Assembly (NCBI GenBank): GCA_001874335.1
Contig: MPDE01000009.1
Coordinates: 62,001-126,000 of the forward strand
Source of the DNA: Bacteroidetes bacterium MedPE-SWsnd-G2
GTDB lineage: Bacteria; Bacteroidota; Bacteroidia; Flavobacteriales; Flavobacteriaceae
Direction: 5' to 3'
DNA: 64,000 nt
Shown: positions 9,114 to 17,025 of the stretch, in pieces
Position numbering within the stretch: the first letter of the stretch is position 1
How the letters are laid out: each line of letters opens with the position of its first letter
Notes under the pieces: generated by a model
Databases searched by the model: none
What the model was told of the DNA's origin: nothing
What the model saw: only the letters and a program-made list of their open reading frames with translations
Translations under genes and position numbers: made by a program

Positions 9114-9146
9114 AAAAAAGGCAGTGATAAATTCACTGCCTTTTTT
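9114..9146. terminator. Bidirectional intrinsic terminator
   Basis: Perfect 14-base arms (9114-9127 and 9133-9146; core GGCAGTGA / TCACTGCC) with A/T runs on both sides, between the TPR gene and the convergent transglycosylase gene. Confidence 0.92.
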
Positions 9147-9149
9147 ATT

Positions 9150-10067
9150 TTAATAGTATCCTTCTAAAGGAATATCTATATAATATAGTTTCCGCGATTT
9201 ATTATTTAAATGGCGTTCTCTTAACCAAGGATTGTGAAGTTTTAAAATCTTATAATTGATATCAAAAGATTTTGCAAACTTGGCAAAGTCTGCAACTGCA
9301 GTATCCACAGCAACCTGTTTTGTTGGAATATATGAATACAAATCGGAGTCTTTATAATTAAACCCATACTGTTTAGGATGTGACAAAATCTCTTTTAAAG
9401 CTACAATTCTAAATATATATCTCCCGGTTTCTTCGCCCAACAACAAATCGTAGTATTCCTCAACCTGTTGCTGCTTTAAACGTCGTGACATTCCAGCTTT
9501 ACCTGCATTATAGGCAGAAGCTGCTAAAGTCCAGGAACCTAATTGCTCTTTTGCTTCAATTAAATAATTACAAGCTACCTCTGTTGATTTTATTAAATGG
9601 TAGCGTTCATCTACATTAGCATTAACTTCTAAGCCATTTTCTCGGCCAGTAGTTTTCATGATTTGCCAAAACCCTCTTGCGCCTGCAGGTGAAACCGCAT
9701 TGGTTAATCCGCTTTCTATAACAGCTAAATATTTAAAATCATCCGGAACCCCCTTTGCCTTTAAGATTGGTTCAATAATTGGAAAGTATTTTTTTGCTCT
9801 TTTAAACATTAAAAGACCATTAGACTGCCAATAGGTGTTCACCAATAATTCACGATCCATACGCTCATAAATATCTGGTTTATCTAAAGGCATTGCCTCT
9901 CCCGCAAAGTTTAAATTTTCAGGGACTGATAAGGCATAAACATTATAATCATTTACCCCATTTTCTTCAATTTCATTATATTCTTTTGGTGCCTCTTGAA
10001 CTGCAAAAATAAGTAGCCCAGACAAACACACCACTCCAAAAACCGCTAATATATTTCTCATCATCAT
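9150..10067 (-). CDS. Lytic transglycosylase domain protein (MltD-like)
   Basis: A 305-residue exported peptidoglycan-cleaving enzyme of the SLT/GEWL family. N-terminal signal/anchor helix (MMMRNILAVFGVVCLSGLLIF); catalytic Glu in LAVIESGLTNAVSPAGARG followed by FWQIM, then the second signature SAYNAGKAGMSRRL and the closing segment ETGRYIFRIVALKEIL. These match the MltD catalytic domain; no LysM repeats follow, unlike E. coli MltD. Three consecutive ATG codons (10067, 10064, 10061) make the exact start uncertain by two residues. The alpha/beta hydrolase gene lies 40 bases upstream on the same strand, so the two may be cotranscribed. Confidence 0.9.
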   Translation of the reverse strand: MMMRNILAVFGVVCLSGLLIFAVQEAPKEYNEIEENGVNDYNVYALSVPENLNFAGEAMPLDKPDIYERMDRELLVNTYWQSNGLLMFKRAKKYFPIIEPILKAKGVPDDFKYLAVIESGLTNAVSPAGARGFWQIMKTTGRENGLEVNANVDERYHLIKSTEVACNYLIEAKEQLGSWTLAASAYNAGKAGMSRRLKQQQVEEYYDLLLGEETGRYIFRIVALKEILSHPKQYGFNYKDSDLYSYIPTKQVAVDTAVADFAKFAKSFDINYKILKLHNPWLRERHLNNKSRKLYYIDIPLEGYY

Positions 10068-10107
10068 ATTTTTTATAAAGTTAGAGAAATGCCAAAGGGA
10101 TTCAAAA

Positions 10108-10770
10108 TCAATCTAAGAGAAGTTTTGGTAAATTTTCGTTAAACCATTTAAACCTATTAATTATCATAATGTGTGTTCCGTCTTCTATATTAATACAACT
10201 GTCATCGCAGGTATGAGTAAATATCTCATCCTTTGTACCATGAATATAAATTGCTCTCGGATTTGGTTCTGCTTGATCCCAGTTGACAACTTGATCTATA
10301 GACCAATCTAAGTAGTACTTATCGCTTACAGATAAAAATTTCTTGTAAAGCTCAACACGCTTCGCTGCAAAATCACCAAAAGCAAATTTTGCCAATATAT
10401 CAATATTACTAGCCAAGCCCGTTGGTAATAACTTATGCAAAGAGGTAGCTCTGGCAATACGCATTCTTCTCGGTAAATCGTGCATTGATTTCACACTGGA
10501 TACCACAATTAATTTCTTAACAGAAATGTACTTCTCCATCTCTTGAACCAATATCCCCCCAAAAGAAACACCAATAAGACCTATGTTTTCATGTTCAATT
10601 TTCTCACACATACGCTTAGCGTAATCTGACAATAATTCCCCTTTCACAGGCACCATCCACTCTAACCAATGTACTTTAAATTGGTCCTCCGGGAGTACTA
10701 TATTCTCAAATATAGCGGGGTTTGCCGCCATTCCTGGCATCATGTAAACATGCATTACATTTTCACTCAT
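10108..10770 (-). CDS. Alpha/beta-hydrolase family protein
   Basis: A 220-residue soluble hydrolase of the alpha/beta fold. The likely triad is visible: nucleophile Ser in GLIGVSFGGILVQEM (G-x-S-x-G type elbow), Asp in YIHGTKDEIF, and His in DGTHIMI near the C-terminus. The N-terminal HVYMMPGMAANPAIFENI matches the first strand and oxyanion-hole region. No lid large enough to suggest a lipase and no signal peptide, so it is probably a cytoplasmic esterase or thioesterase. Substrate unknown. It precedes the transglycosylase gene on the same strand. Confidence 0.8.
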   Translation of the reverse strand: MSENVMHVYMMPGMAANPAIFENIVLPEDQFKVHWLEWMVPVKGELLSDYAKRMCEKIEHENIGLIGVSFGGILVQEMEKYISVKKLIVVSSVKSMHDLPRRMRIARATSLHKLLPTGLASNIDILAKFAFGDFAAKRVELYKKFLSVSDKYYLDWSIDQVVNWDQAEPNPRAIYIHGTKDEIFTHTCDDSCINIEDGTHIMIINRFKWFNENLPKLLLD

Positions 10771-10814
10771 AAGGTTTTAACATTAAATAGAAAAGAAAAT
10801 TGTGATATTTTTCG

Positions 10815-10822
10815 TAAATTTG
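10815..10822 (+). promoter_or_regulatory. -7 promoter element with downstream leader hairpin
   Basis: TAAATTTG is a perfect -7 box, 64 bases before the GNAT-like gene. The leader contains an 8-bp hairpin (AAACTAAA at 10830-10837 with TTTAGTTT at 10843-10850, loop of five). A matching TTG at -33 is not seen at the usual distance. Confidence 0.45.
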
Positions 10823-10886
10823 CACAGCTAAACTAAAAAATATTTAGTTTCTTTTCTTTATCCTACTGAATTTTAAACAAAACATT

Positions 10887-11183
10887 ATGATCGATGCTGC
10901 AGAATTAATAGACAATGATTTTCTACGCCAATTTGAATTAAAAGTAGATGATGATTTAGCGATTATAGAGTATTCCCTACAGGATAGGAAAATTTTCCTA
11001 ACAAAATTAGTTGTTCCTAACACATTAGATTCAGAAGAATTTCAATTAGATTTTTTGACAATGGTTTTTGAAACTATTCAAGAAAGAAACATTAGCGTTG
11101 TGCCAACTAGTCCTGAAATAGCAAAATTTATGAGACGCCATAGACGTTACAAAAGTATGCTTCCAGTGGGGATAAGGATATAA
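10887..11183 (+). CDS. GNAT-like small protein lacking the acetyl-CoA loop
   Basis: A 98-residue protein. Its overall pattern (strands AIIEYSLQDRKIFLTKLVVP, a helix, then ERNISVVPTSPEIAKFMRRH followed by RRYKSML) resembles the short YjdJ-type GNAT acetyltransferases, whose C-terminus reads as 'VVPxCPxxxxFxxxHPEY'. The pyrophosphate-binding RGxG/A loop expected after the VP strand is absent; here it reads VVPNTLDSEEFQLDFLTMVF. So it may be an acetyltransferase relative that has lost acetyl-CoA binding, perhaps a regulatory or structural protein. The family call rests on my reading of the C-terminal motif. Stand-alone gene before a strong bidirectional terminator. Confidence 0.55.
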   Translation: MIDAAELIDNDFLRQFELKVDDDLAIIEYSLQDRKIFLTKLVVPNTLDSEEFQLDFLTMVFETIQERNISVVPTSPEIAKFMRRHRRYKSMLPVGIRI

Positions 11184-11194
11184 TTAAAAACATT

Positions 11195-11231
11195 AAAAAA
11201 AAGAGCTTCAAAATTTTGAAGCTCTTTTTTT
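11195..11231. terminator. Bidirectional intrinsic terminator
   Basis: Near-continuous inverted repeat (GAGCTTCAAAA with TTTTGAAGCTC) flanked by long A and T runs, shared by the GNAT-like gene and the convergent mtaB. Confidence 0.92.
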
Positions 11232-11248
11232 ATCTATTATTTATAAGA

Positions 11249-12568
11249 TTAGAATTCAAATCTAACCATTCCATCTTCATCAATTTTAGAAAGCTTACCG
11301 GTTTTTAAGGTATTTACCAATTCAGGGTTCCAAGGCGCTTTAATTTTCACATAATTTTCTGTAAAACCATGAATGTACCCTTCTTTGTTTTCACTTTCAA
11401 ACAACACTTCATGCTTACTGCCTAATTGGCTTTCATAAAAGGCTCTTCTTTTCTTTACAGATAGTCCTCTTAGCATTTTACTACGTTTACTTCGCACATT
11501 TTTAGGCACCACACCTTCCATTTCTACGGCGGCTGTATTATCTCTTTCAGAATAGGTAAAGACATGCAAATAAGAGATATCTAATGCGTTTAAAAACTCA
11601 TAGGTTTCTAAAAAGTGCTCATCTGTTTCTCCAGGAAATCCAACAATAACATCAACTCCAATACAAGCATTTGGCATCGTTTCACGAATAGCATTAACGC
11701 GATCCACATACAACTCTCGCATATAACGACGACGCATTAATTTTAATATATCATTACTTCCACTTTGTAACGGGATGTGAAAATGAGGCACAAATGCCTT
11801 ACTAGCTGCAACAAAGTTTATAGTTTCATTCTTCAATAAATTGGGCTCAATAGATGAAATTCTAAGACGTTCAATTCCTTCTACAGAATCTAATTCCTTA
11901 ACTAATTCAAGAAAAGTATGCTCATGCTTTTTATTTCCAAATTCGCCTTTACCGTAATCTCCAATATTAACGCCGGTCAATACAATTTCCTTTATACCTT
12001 TCTCTGAGATTTCTTTGGCATTTTTAAGAACGTTTTCTAAAGTATCACTCCTAGAAATCCCTCTTGCCAAAGGAATTGTGCAGTATGTGCATTTATAATC
12101 ACAACCATCTTGTACTTTTAAAAAGGCTCTTGTTCTGTCCCCTATAGAATAACTCCCAACATAAAAATCGGCATCTTCTATTTCACATGAATGCACTTCA
12201 CCAAAATCATTTTTGGTCAAATCATTTAAATAATCGGTAATTTTAAATTTTTCGGTAGCACCTAAAACCAAATCCACACCATTAACATCTGCCAATTGCT
12301 GAGGCTTAAGCTGAGCATAACAACCAACAGCTGCAACAAAGGCTTCTGGATTGTTTTTTTGAGCTTGCTTAACAATAGATTTAAAACGTTTATCTGCATT
12401 TTCAGTGACCGAACATGTATTTATCACATAAATATCTGCAGGGTCATTAAAATCTACTCTATCAAATCCTTCATCTACAAAACTTCTTGCTATTGTAGAA
12501 GTTTCAGAAAAATTCAACTTACAACCTAATGTATAAAATGCAACCTTTTTTCTTTCCATAAATTCCAT
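11249..12568 (-). CDS. mtaB: tRNA (t6A37) methylthiotransferase MtaB
   Basis: Radical-SAM methylthiotransferase that converts t6A37 to ms2t6A37 in tRNAs decoding ANN codons. Domain order: N-terminal UPF0004 domain with cluster-binding cysteines (FYTLGCKLNFSETS, INTCSVTENAD, AAVGCYAQLKP), radical SAM motif DGCDYKCTYCTIPLARG (CxxxCxxC), and C-terminal TRAM-like domain (ESENKEGYIHGFTENYVKIK). The 'TLGCKLNFSET' start separates MtaB from MiaB and RimO. 439 residues, normal length. A second ATG lies three codons in (12559) and is equally plausible. Confidence 0.94.
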   Translation of the reverse strand: MEFMERKKVAFYTLGCKLNFSETSTIARSFVDEGFDRVDFNDPADIYVINTCSVTENADKRFKSIVKQAQKNNPEAFVAAVGCYAQLKPQQLADVNGVDLVLGATEKFKITDYLNDLTKNDFGEVHSCEIEDADFYVGSYSIGDRTRAFLKVQDGCDYKCTYCTIPLARGISRSDTLENVLKNAKEISEKGIKEIVLTGVNIGDYGKGEFGNKKHEHTFLELVKELDSVEGIERLRISSIEPNLLKNETINFVAASKAFVPHFHIPLQSGSNDILKLMRRRYMRELYVDRVNAIRETMPNACIGVDVIVGFPGETDEHFLETYEFLNALDISYLHVFTYSERDNTAAVEMEGVVPKNVRSKRSKMLRGLSVKKRRAFYESQLGSKHEVLFESENKEGYIHGFTENYVKIKAPWNPELVNTLKTGKLSKIDEDGMVRFEF

Positions 12569-12658
12569 TCTGGTATTTGTTTTCAGACCTATTAAAATTT
12601 ATATTTACCTCTAATAATACTGCATTCATTGAGATTAAAGCCTAATTTTAACAGCTTG

Positions 12659-12666
12659 CAAATTTA
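12659..12666 (-). promoter_or_regulatory. Possible -7 element for mtaB
   Basis: Minus strand reads TAAATTTG, a perfect -7 box, about 90 bases upstream of the mtaB ATG; no TTG at normal spacing. It lies only 16 bases before the start of the divergent lipoprotein gene, so the two transcripts would nearly abut. Confidence 0.35.
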
Positions 12667-12681
12667 CAACTAATTAATGAT

Positions 12682-14313
12682 ATGATAAAACGCATTAACA
12701 AGCCCTTAAACCTATTAATTAACTACTTTTCAGTTTGTTGTGTTTTAGTTGTTTTATTTTCATGCCATACAAATTCAAATTCTGATCGTGACCATTTAGT
12801 TTTCAGATATAACGAACATAAAAACATTGGATCATTAGATCCTGCCTTCGCTAAAGACAATGCCGATATTTGGGCTGTAAACCAACTCTTTAATGGTTTA
12901 GTGCAAATGGATGCTAACTTAAATGTCAAGCCATGTATTGCTAAATCGTGGACTATTTCACCTGACGGATTACTTTACACCTTCAATTTAAGAACTGATG
13001 TTCTATTTCATACTAATCCGGCATTTAAAAGCGAAGAAAGCAGATTAGTAAAAGCTGAAGATTTTGAATTTAGTTTCAATCGTATAATAGACCCAAAAGT
13101 AGCGTCTCCAGGTAGTTGGGTTTTTCAGAATGTTGAAAAATTTTCAGCTTTAGGCACTCATACATTTCAAATAAAATTAAAAACTCCCTTCCCTGCTTTT
13201 TTAAGTTTACTCACAATGAAGTACTGCTCTGTAGTACCAAAACTTATTGTTTCAAACCCGAATATAGATTTTAGATCAACTCCAGTAGGAACAGGTCCGT
13301 TTCTATTCAAAAGATGGGAAGAAAACATTAAACTGGTTTTTAGAAAAAACAACAACTATTTTGAAAAAGACTTAAACGGTAACACCCTGCCCTATCTTGA
13401 AGCCGTATCCATTACATTTTTACCTGACAAACAAAGTGAATTTTTACAATTTGCTCAAGGAAACATAGATTTTGTCTCCGGATTAGACGCCTCCTATAAA
13501 GATGAAATTCTTACTGCCGATGGGCAATTAAATAATAAATACAAGTCAACCGTTAATATGTTACGGGCACCTTATTTAAATACAGAATACCTGGCTTTTT
13601 ACATGGATAACGAAATTCCTGAAATTCAGTCACAACTCATAAGAAAAGCCGTAAATCATGGATTTGACAGAGAAAAAATGATGTTGTATTTAAGAAATGG
13701 CGTAGGCATTCCAGCCGATGGCGGCTTCATACCAAAAGGCTTACCTGGGTATAATAATAAAATAGGATTTAAATATAATCCTGAGTTAGCAAAAAAACTT
13801 GTTGACAGCTTTAAATTATCAACAACGAATCAAAATCCAAAAATCACATTAACAACTACTGGAAATTATCTTAGTTTTTGCGAGTTTATTCAAAGAGAAA
13901 TACAGAAAATTGGATTGGAAGTAAGCGTTGATGTCGTACCTGCTGCAACACTAAAAAATGCTAAAGCTAACGGAAAATTAGATTTGTTTAGAGCCAGCTG
14001 GGTTGCAGATTACCCAGATGCTCAAAACTATTTATCGCTATACTACAGCAAGAATTTTGCGCCCTTAGGCCCAAACTACACGCATTTTTCGAGTCCTACA
14101 TTTGACAGTTGGTATGAAAACGCACTTAAAGAAACAGACGTTTACAAAAGAGAATTACTCTACTCTAAAATGGATTCACTTGTGATGGCCAAAACACCTA
14201 TTGTACCTCTGTTTTATGATGAAGTAGTTAGATTTACAACTATTAAAGTGAAAGGGCTAGGTATAAATCCCATTAATCTTTTAGATTTAAAATATGTGAA
14301 AAAAGAGCATTGA
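12682..14313 (+). CDS. Peptide ABC transporter substrate-binding lipoprotein (SBP family 5)
   Basis: A 543-residue DppA/OppA-type solute-binding protein. N-terminal lipoprotein signal with lipobox VLFSC (Cys28) indicates lipid anchoring. Family features: GSLDPAFAKDNADIWAVNQL, AKSWTISPDGLLYTFNLR (the 'W..s.Dg.tytf.LR' signature), FKRWEENIKLVFRKNNNYF and the late VPLFYDEVVRF. Such proteins bind oligopeptides or similar small molecules and pass them to a Dpp/Opp permease. No permease or ATPase genes adjoin it, so it is an orphan binding protein that may work with a distant transporter or as a sensor. Transcribed alone, converging with the YhhN gene seven bases away. Confidence 0.88.
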   Translation: MIKRINKPLNLLINYFSVCCVLVVLFSCHTNSNSDRDHLVFRYNEHKNIGSLDPAFAKDNADIWAVNQLFNGLVQMDANLNVKPCIAKSWTISPDGLLYTFNLRTDVLFHTNPAFKSEESRLVKAEDFEFSFNRIIDPKVASPGSWVFQNVEKFSALGTHTFQIKLKTPFPAFLSLLTMKYCSVVPKLIVSNPNIDFRSTPVGTGPFLFKRWEENIKLVFRKNNNYFEKDLNGNTLPYLEAVSITFLPDKQSEFLQFAQGNIDFVSGLDASYKDEILTADGQLNNKYKSTVNMLRAPYLNTEYLAFYMDNEIPEIQSQLIRKAVNHGFDREKMMLYLRNGVGIPADGGFIPKGLPGYNNKIGFKYNPELAKKLVDSFKLSTTNQNPKITLTTTGNYLSFCEFIQREIQKIGLEVSVDVVPAATLKNAKANGKLDLFRASWVADYPDAQNYLSLYYSKNFAPLGPNYTHFSSPTFDSWYENALKETDVYKRELLYSKMDSLVMAKTPIVPLFYDEVVRFTTIKVKGLGINPINLLDLKYVKKEH

Positions 14314-14320
14314 AATTAAA

Positions 14321-15034
14321 TTACATGAGGTATTCTTCAGTTTCCAAGTTTTTATTAATAGAATCCTTCTCAAAGAAAATCCCTATTACAACAAAGTACA
14401 TTCCCCAAATTACACCAACATAATTTAGCAAGTAAAAATCTCTGCTCAGCTTATTGGTAAACAAAGATATTGCAGATATATTCTCTCCAATAAAATAAAG
14501 AACAGCGCCAAAAAGAACTGTAAAAAAGCTTCGTGTACTAAATACCCCTTTGCGCAAGTAAACAAATAAACCAGTTATTAATGAAAATATATAATACAAT
14601 AAAACAGGAATGAAAAATTCTTTTAGATTATTTAAGATCAAACCAAAAATAATAATCAAAATAAATCCATAAATAATAGCTAACGGTATCAATTCTGAAA
14701 ATTTAAAATCTCTTTTATTAGCCATTTTCAAGCACAAACATATTTTAGACAGCACAATACATAGCATTCCAAAGAAAACCAAGAGTTTCCCGGCATAATC
14801 AATATTTATTAAAAACATCTCTGCAAAAAATATAAATACAAGACTTAAAACTACATACAAGTTTTTTGTTATCCCTTTTTTGTTTAATAAGAAGAACAGC
14901 AACAAACACATTAACAATGCCCCCTTTGTCAAATACCTATAATTAATAGGCATATTAATTTTAGTCCAAAAGTCTATTAAAAATAGAATAAAGTAGATTA
15001 AAGTAAAAGACTTTATGTTCTTAAAAAGAGGCAT
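14321..15034 (-). CDS. YhhN-family (lysoplasmalogenase-like) membrane protein
   Basis: A 237-residue, strongly hydrophobic protein with seven to eight predicted membrane helices. The layout and the segments ALLMCLLLFFLL, KLLVFFGMLCIVLSKICL and FGAVLYFIGENISAISLF fit the YhhN/TMEM86 family, some members of which hydrolyse lysoplasmalogens. The usual acidic positions are only partly conserved (FIGENI where many members have FxxSD), so activity is uncertain and I give no symbol. The T-rich, low-complexity codon usage matches the neighbourhood. A decayed second copy of the same C-terminal region lies just upstream (15106-15273), so the locus once held a tandem pair. Confidence 0.5.
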   Translation of the reverse strand: MPLFKNIKSFTLIYFILFLIDFWTKINMPINYRYLTKGALLMCLLLFFLLNKKGITKNLYVVLSLVFIFFAEMFLINIDYAGKLLVFFGMLCIVLSKICLCLKMANKRDFKFSELIPLAIIYGFILIIIFGLILNNLKEFFIPVLLYYIFSLITGLFVYLRKGVFSTRSFFTVLFGAVLYFIGENISAISLFTNKLSRDFYLLNYVGVIWGMYFVVIGIFFEKDSINKNLETEEYLM

Positions 15035-15105
15035 ACTAACGCTTTTCTATTTGCTTTATAATTTGACTTAAAAAAGAAGTTTAGCACTTCTATCTCACTA
15101 CTCAG

Positions 15106-15273
15106 TTACCAAACATTTAATATTAAATAGCAGACCATATACATAAATAAATATTGCATTTGAAGCATGCCACCTACGGTATAGTCCGAAAATAATACAA
15201 AAATGATAATATTTTCACCTATAAAGCATAAAATTTCATAAACAGCAATTAAAGCCCAATTAGTGAAACACCA
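15106..15273 (-). pseudogene. Decayed YhhN-family paralogue (C-terminal remnant)
   Basis: The 336-base spacer 15035-15370 holds no intact gene, but on the minus strand an open stretch of 55 codons ending at TAA (15106-15108) reads FTNWALIAVYEILCFIGENI, then IIFVLFSDYTVGG and MQYLFMYMVCYLILNVW. This parallels the C-terminus of the adjacent 14321-15034 protein (FFTVLFGAVLYFIGENISAI ... LLNYVGVIWGMYFVVIG), with FIGENI identical and the same helix spacing. There is no start codon, and stops (TAG, TAA) precede it. A second frame just upstream (15263-15350) reads FVIRKMFTVVMVF and may be the shifted continuation. I read it as a dead tandem duplicate. Confidence 0.5.
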
Positions 15274-15370
15274 TTACTACTGTAAACATTTTTCTAATTA
15301 CAAAACGAACGCAATCAACATTAAATTCAGAAAAAAAGATTAAGGTTGATTGTTAATTAAGAACTTCCAG

Positions 15371-16546
15371 TTATTCTTTTCTATATTTTTTAGTCAAATC
15401 AAACACATGCGATAATATTTGTGCATCTTCTTCGGTAAATTCTATACCCCTTCTATCCATTACAATTTTAGAAACTTCAAAAGCCTTTTTTGTTAGATAC
15501 GTTGTATAACCACTGCTTCCTCCCCATGAGAAACTTGGCACAAAGTTTCTTGGAAAACCACTTCCAAATATATTGGAGCTCACACCTACTACTGTCCCGG
15601 TATTAAACATTGTATTGATACCACATTTACTATGATCTCCCATCATTAAACCACAAAATTGCAAACCTGTTCTGGCAAAACCTTCAGTTTCATAATCCCA
15701 TAATCGCACCTCGGCATAATTATTTTTAAGGTTAGAATTATTCGTGTCTGCTCCCAAATTACACCATTCACCCAAAACCGAATTCCCTAAAAAGCCATCA
15801 TGCCCTTTATTAGAATATCCAAACAACACCGAATTGTTTACTTCTCCTCCAACCTTACTGTGGGGCCCTATAGTTGTTGGACCGTAAATTTTTGCACCTA
15901 ACTTAACCGTAGCATGATCACATAAAGCAAAAGGCCCTCTGATAATGCTTCCTTCCATAATTTCAGCATCCTTACCAATATAAATTGGACCTGAAGACGC
16001 ATTTAGAGTTGCAAATTCAAGCTTTGCTCCTTCTTCAATAAATACCTGTGAAGGATTTATCACATTGTTAGATTCTGGTAAGAGTTGAGACTTCCTATCT
16101 TTAGTTAACGCTTTAAAGTCGGCTTCAATAGCCAATCCGTTTTTAGCAAAAATATCCCACGTATGCTCAATAGAAACAGGCTCTTCTGAGCATTCTATTT
16201 TTTGATAGGTTTCTAAATTGATATGCTCTTGATCTTCTGTTGTAAAAAATGCTATCAATTCTTCTTTGTAATAAATAGCTTGATTTGCTTTTAAAACTTG
16301 AACTTGTTTCACCAAACTATCATTTGGTAAGACTGATGCATTAATCATTACATTTTCTTCTAACTCTACCATTGGGTACTTTTCAGATAAATAATCTTCT
16401 GTAACTGTAGTTATTGTAGAAGTTAAAGCCAATTGCCATTTTTCTCTAATAGTTAGAATTCCAACTCTAATATCTGCAACTGGTCTTGTATATGTAAACG
16501 GAAGTAATTGGTCCCTTGAGGGGCCATCAAAAAGTATATAATTCAT
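15371..16546 (-). CDS. GlmU-like putative sugar nucleotidyltransferase
   Basis: A 391-residue protein of the Bacteroidetes-specific 'alternative GlmU' family. The N-terminus (MNYILFDGPSRDQLLPFTYT, RPVADIRVGILTIREKW) is characteristic. The C-terminal half is a left-handed beta-helix of hexapeptide repeats (YIGKDAEIMEGSIIRGPFAL, AKIYGPTTIGPHSKVGGEV, then GLMMGDHSKCGINTMFNTGT) like the acetyltransferase half of GlmU. Expected role: N-acetylglucosamine 1-phosphate/UDP-GlcNAc formation or a related nucleotide sugar step in the cytoplasm; the N-terminal domain lacks the usual GxGTRM loop. The ATG is only 15 bases after the rpmE2 terminator. Confidence 0.85.
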   Translation of the reverse strand: MNYILFDGPSRDQLLPFTYTRPVADIRVGILTIREKWQLALTSTITTVTEDYLSEKYPMVELEENVMINASVLPNDSLVKQVQVLKANQAIYYKEELIAFFTTEDQEHINLETYQKIECSEEPVSIEHTWDIFAKNGLAIEADFKALTKDRKSQLLPESNNVINPSQVFIEEGAKLEFATLNASSGPIYIGKDAEIMEGSIIRGPFALCDHATVKLGAKIYGPTTIGPHSKVGGEVNNSVLFGYSNKGHDGFLGNSVLGEWCNLGADTNNSNLKNNYAEVRLWDYETEGFARTGLQFCGLMMGDHSKCGINTMFNTGTVVGVSSNIFGSGFPRNFVPSFSWGGSSGYTTYLTKKAFEVSKIVMDRRGIEFTEEDAQILSHVFDLTKKYRKE

Positions 16547-16560
16547 GTTGTAAATTTAAG

Positions 16561-16598
16561 AAAAATAAAAAAGCCTTTCTTAAAGAAGAAAGGCTTTT
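16561..16598 (-). terminator. Intrinsic terminator between rpmE2 and the GlmU-like gene
   Basis: Minus strand: AAAAGCCTTTCTT, four-base loop, AAGAAAGGCTTTT then TTATTTTT. Perfect 13-bp stem (16569-16581 with 16586-16598). The T-run ends about 15 bases before the start codon of the downstream gene, leaving no room for a separate promoter. Confidence 0.88.
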
Positions 16599-16620
16599 CA
16601 CTATATCAATGCGACTAAAT

Positions 16621-16872
16621 TTATTTTTTAAATTTAGCGTATTTGTTTTTGAATTTATCAATACGACCAGCTGTATCTACTAATTTAGATTTACCAGTGT
16701 AAAATGGATGAGATGTTCTTGAAATCTCTAACTTGATTAATGGATACTCTACACCATCTACCTCAAGCGTTTCGTTTGTATTTGCAGTTGACTTAGTTAA
16801 AAACACGTCCTCGTTAGACATATCTTTAAACGCTACTAGTCTATAATTTTCTGGATGTATACCTTTTTTCAT
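16621..16872 (-). CDS. rpmE2: 50S ribosomal protein L31, type B
   Basis: An 83-residue L31 of the zinc-free type B: starts [20 protein letters not shown] and ends with [14 protein letters not shown]; none of the zinc-binding cysteines of type A L31 are present. The frame is open 23 codons further upstream, but that extension crosses the promoter -7 box at 16909-16916, so the ATG at 16872 is correct. It binds the large ribosomal subunit. Followed by an intrinsic terminator and the GlmU-like gene. Confidence 0.97.
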   Translation of the reverse strand: MKKGIHPENYRLVAFKDMSNEDVFLTKSTANTNETLEVDGVEYPLIKLEISRTSHPFYTGKSKLVDTAGRIDKFKNKYAKFKK

Positions 16873-16908
16873 CGCTAAAGCTTTATTATCATTACATTTT
16901 TGGAAGTG

Positions 16909-16938
16909 CAAATTTAATGCTTTTTTACTAATTAACAA
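16909..16938 (-). promoter_or_regulatory. Consensus promoter for rpmE2
   Basis: Minus strand: TTG (16938-16936), 19-base spacer, TAAATTTG (16916-16909). Same elements and same spacer length as the rpmH promoter. It places the transcript start about 30 bases before the ATG at 16872. Confidence 0.8.
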
Positions 16939-17025
16939 CAAATATATTCACTTTTTATTTATAAATTTTCTGTAACATATTTTAATTATCTTATACCTAT
17001 TAAAAAAACCAACAAAACACTATTT

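Noticed and set aside
12296-12529. 77-codon plus-strand frame inside mtaB
   Set aside because: Antisense to the conserved cluster-binding region of mtaB; no independent signal.
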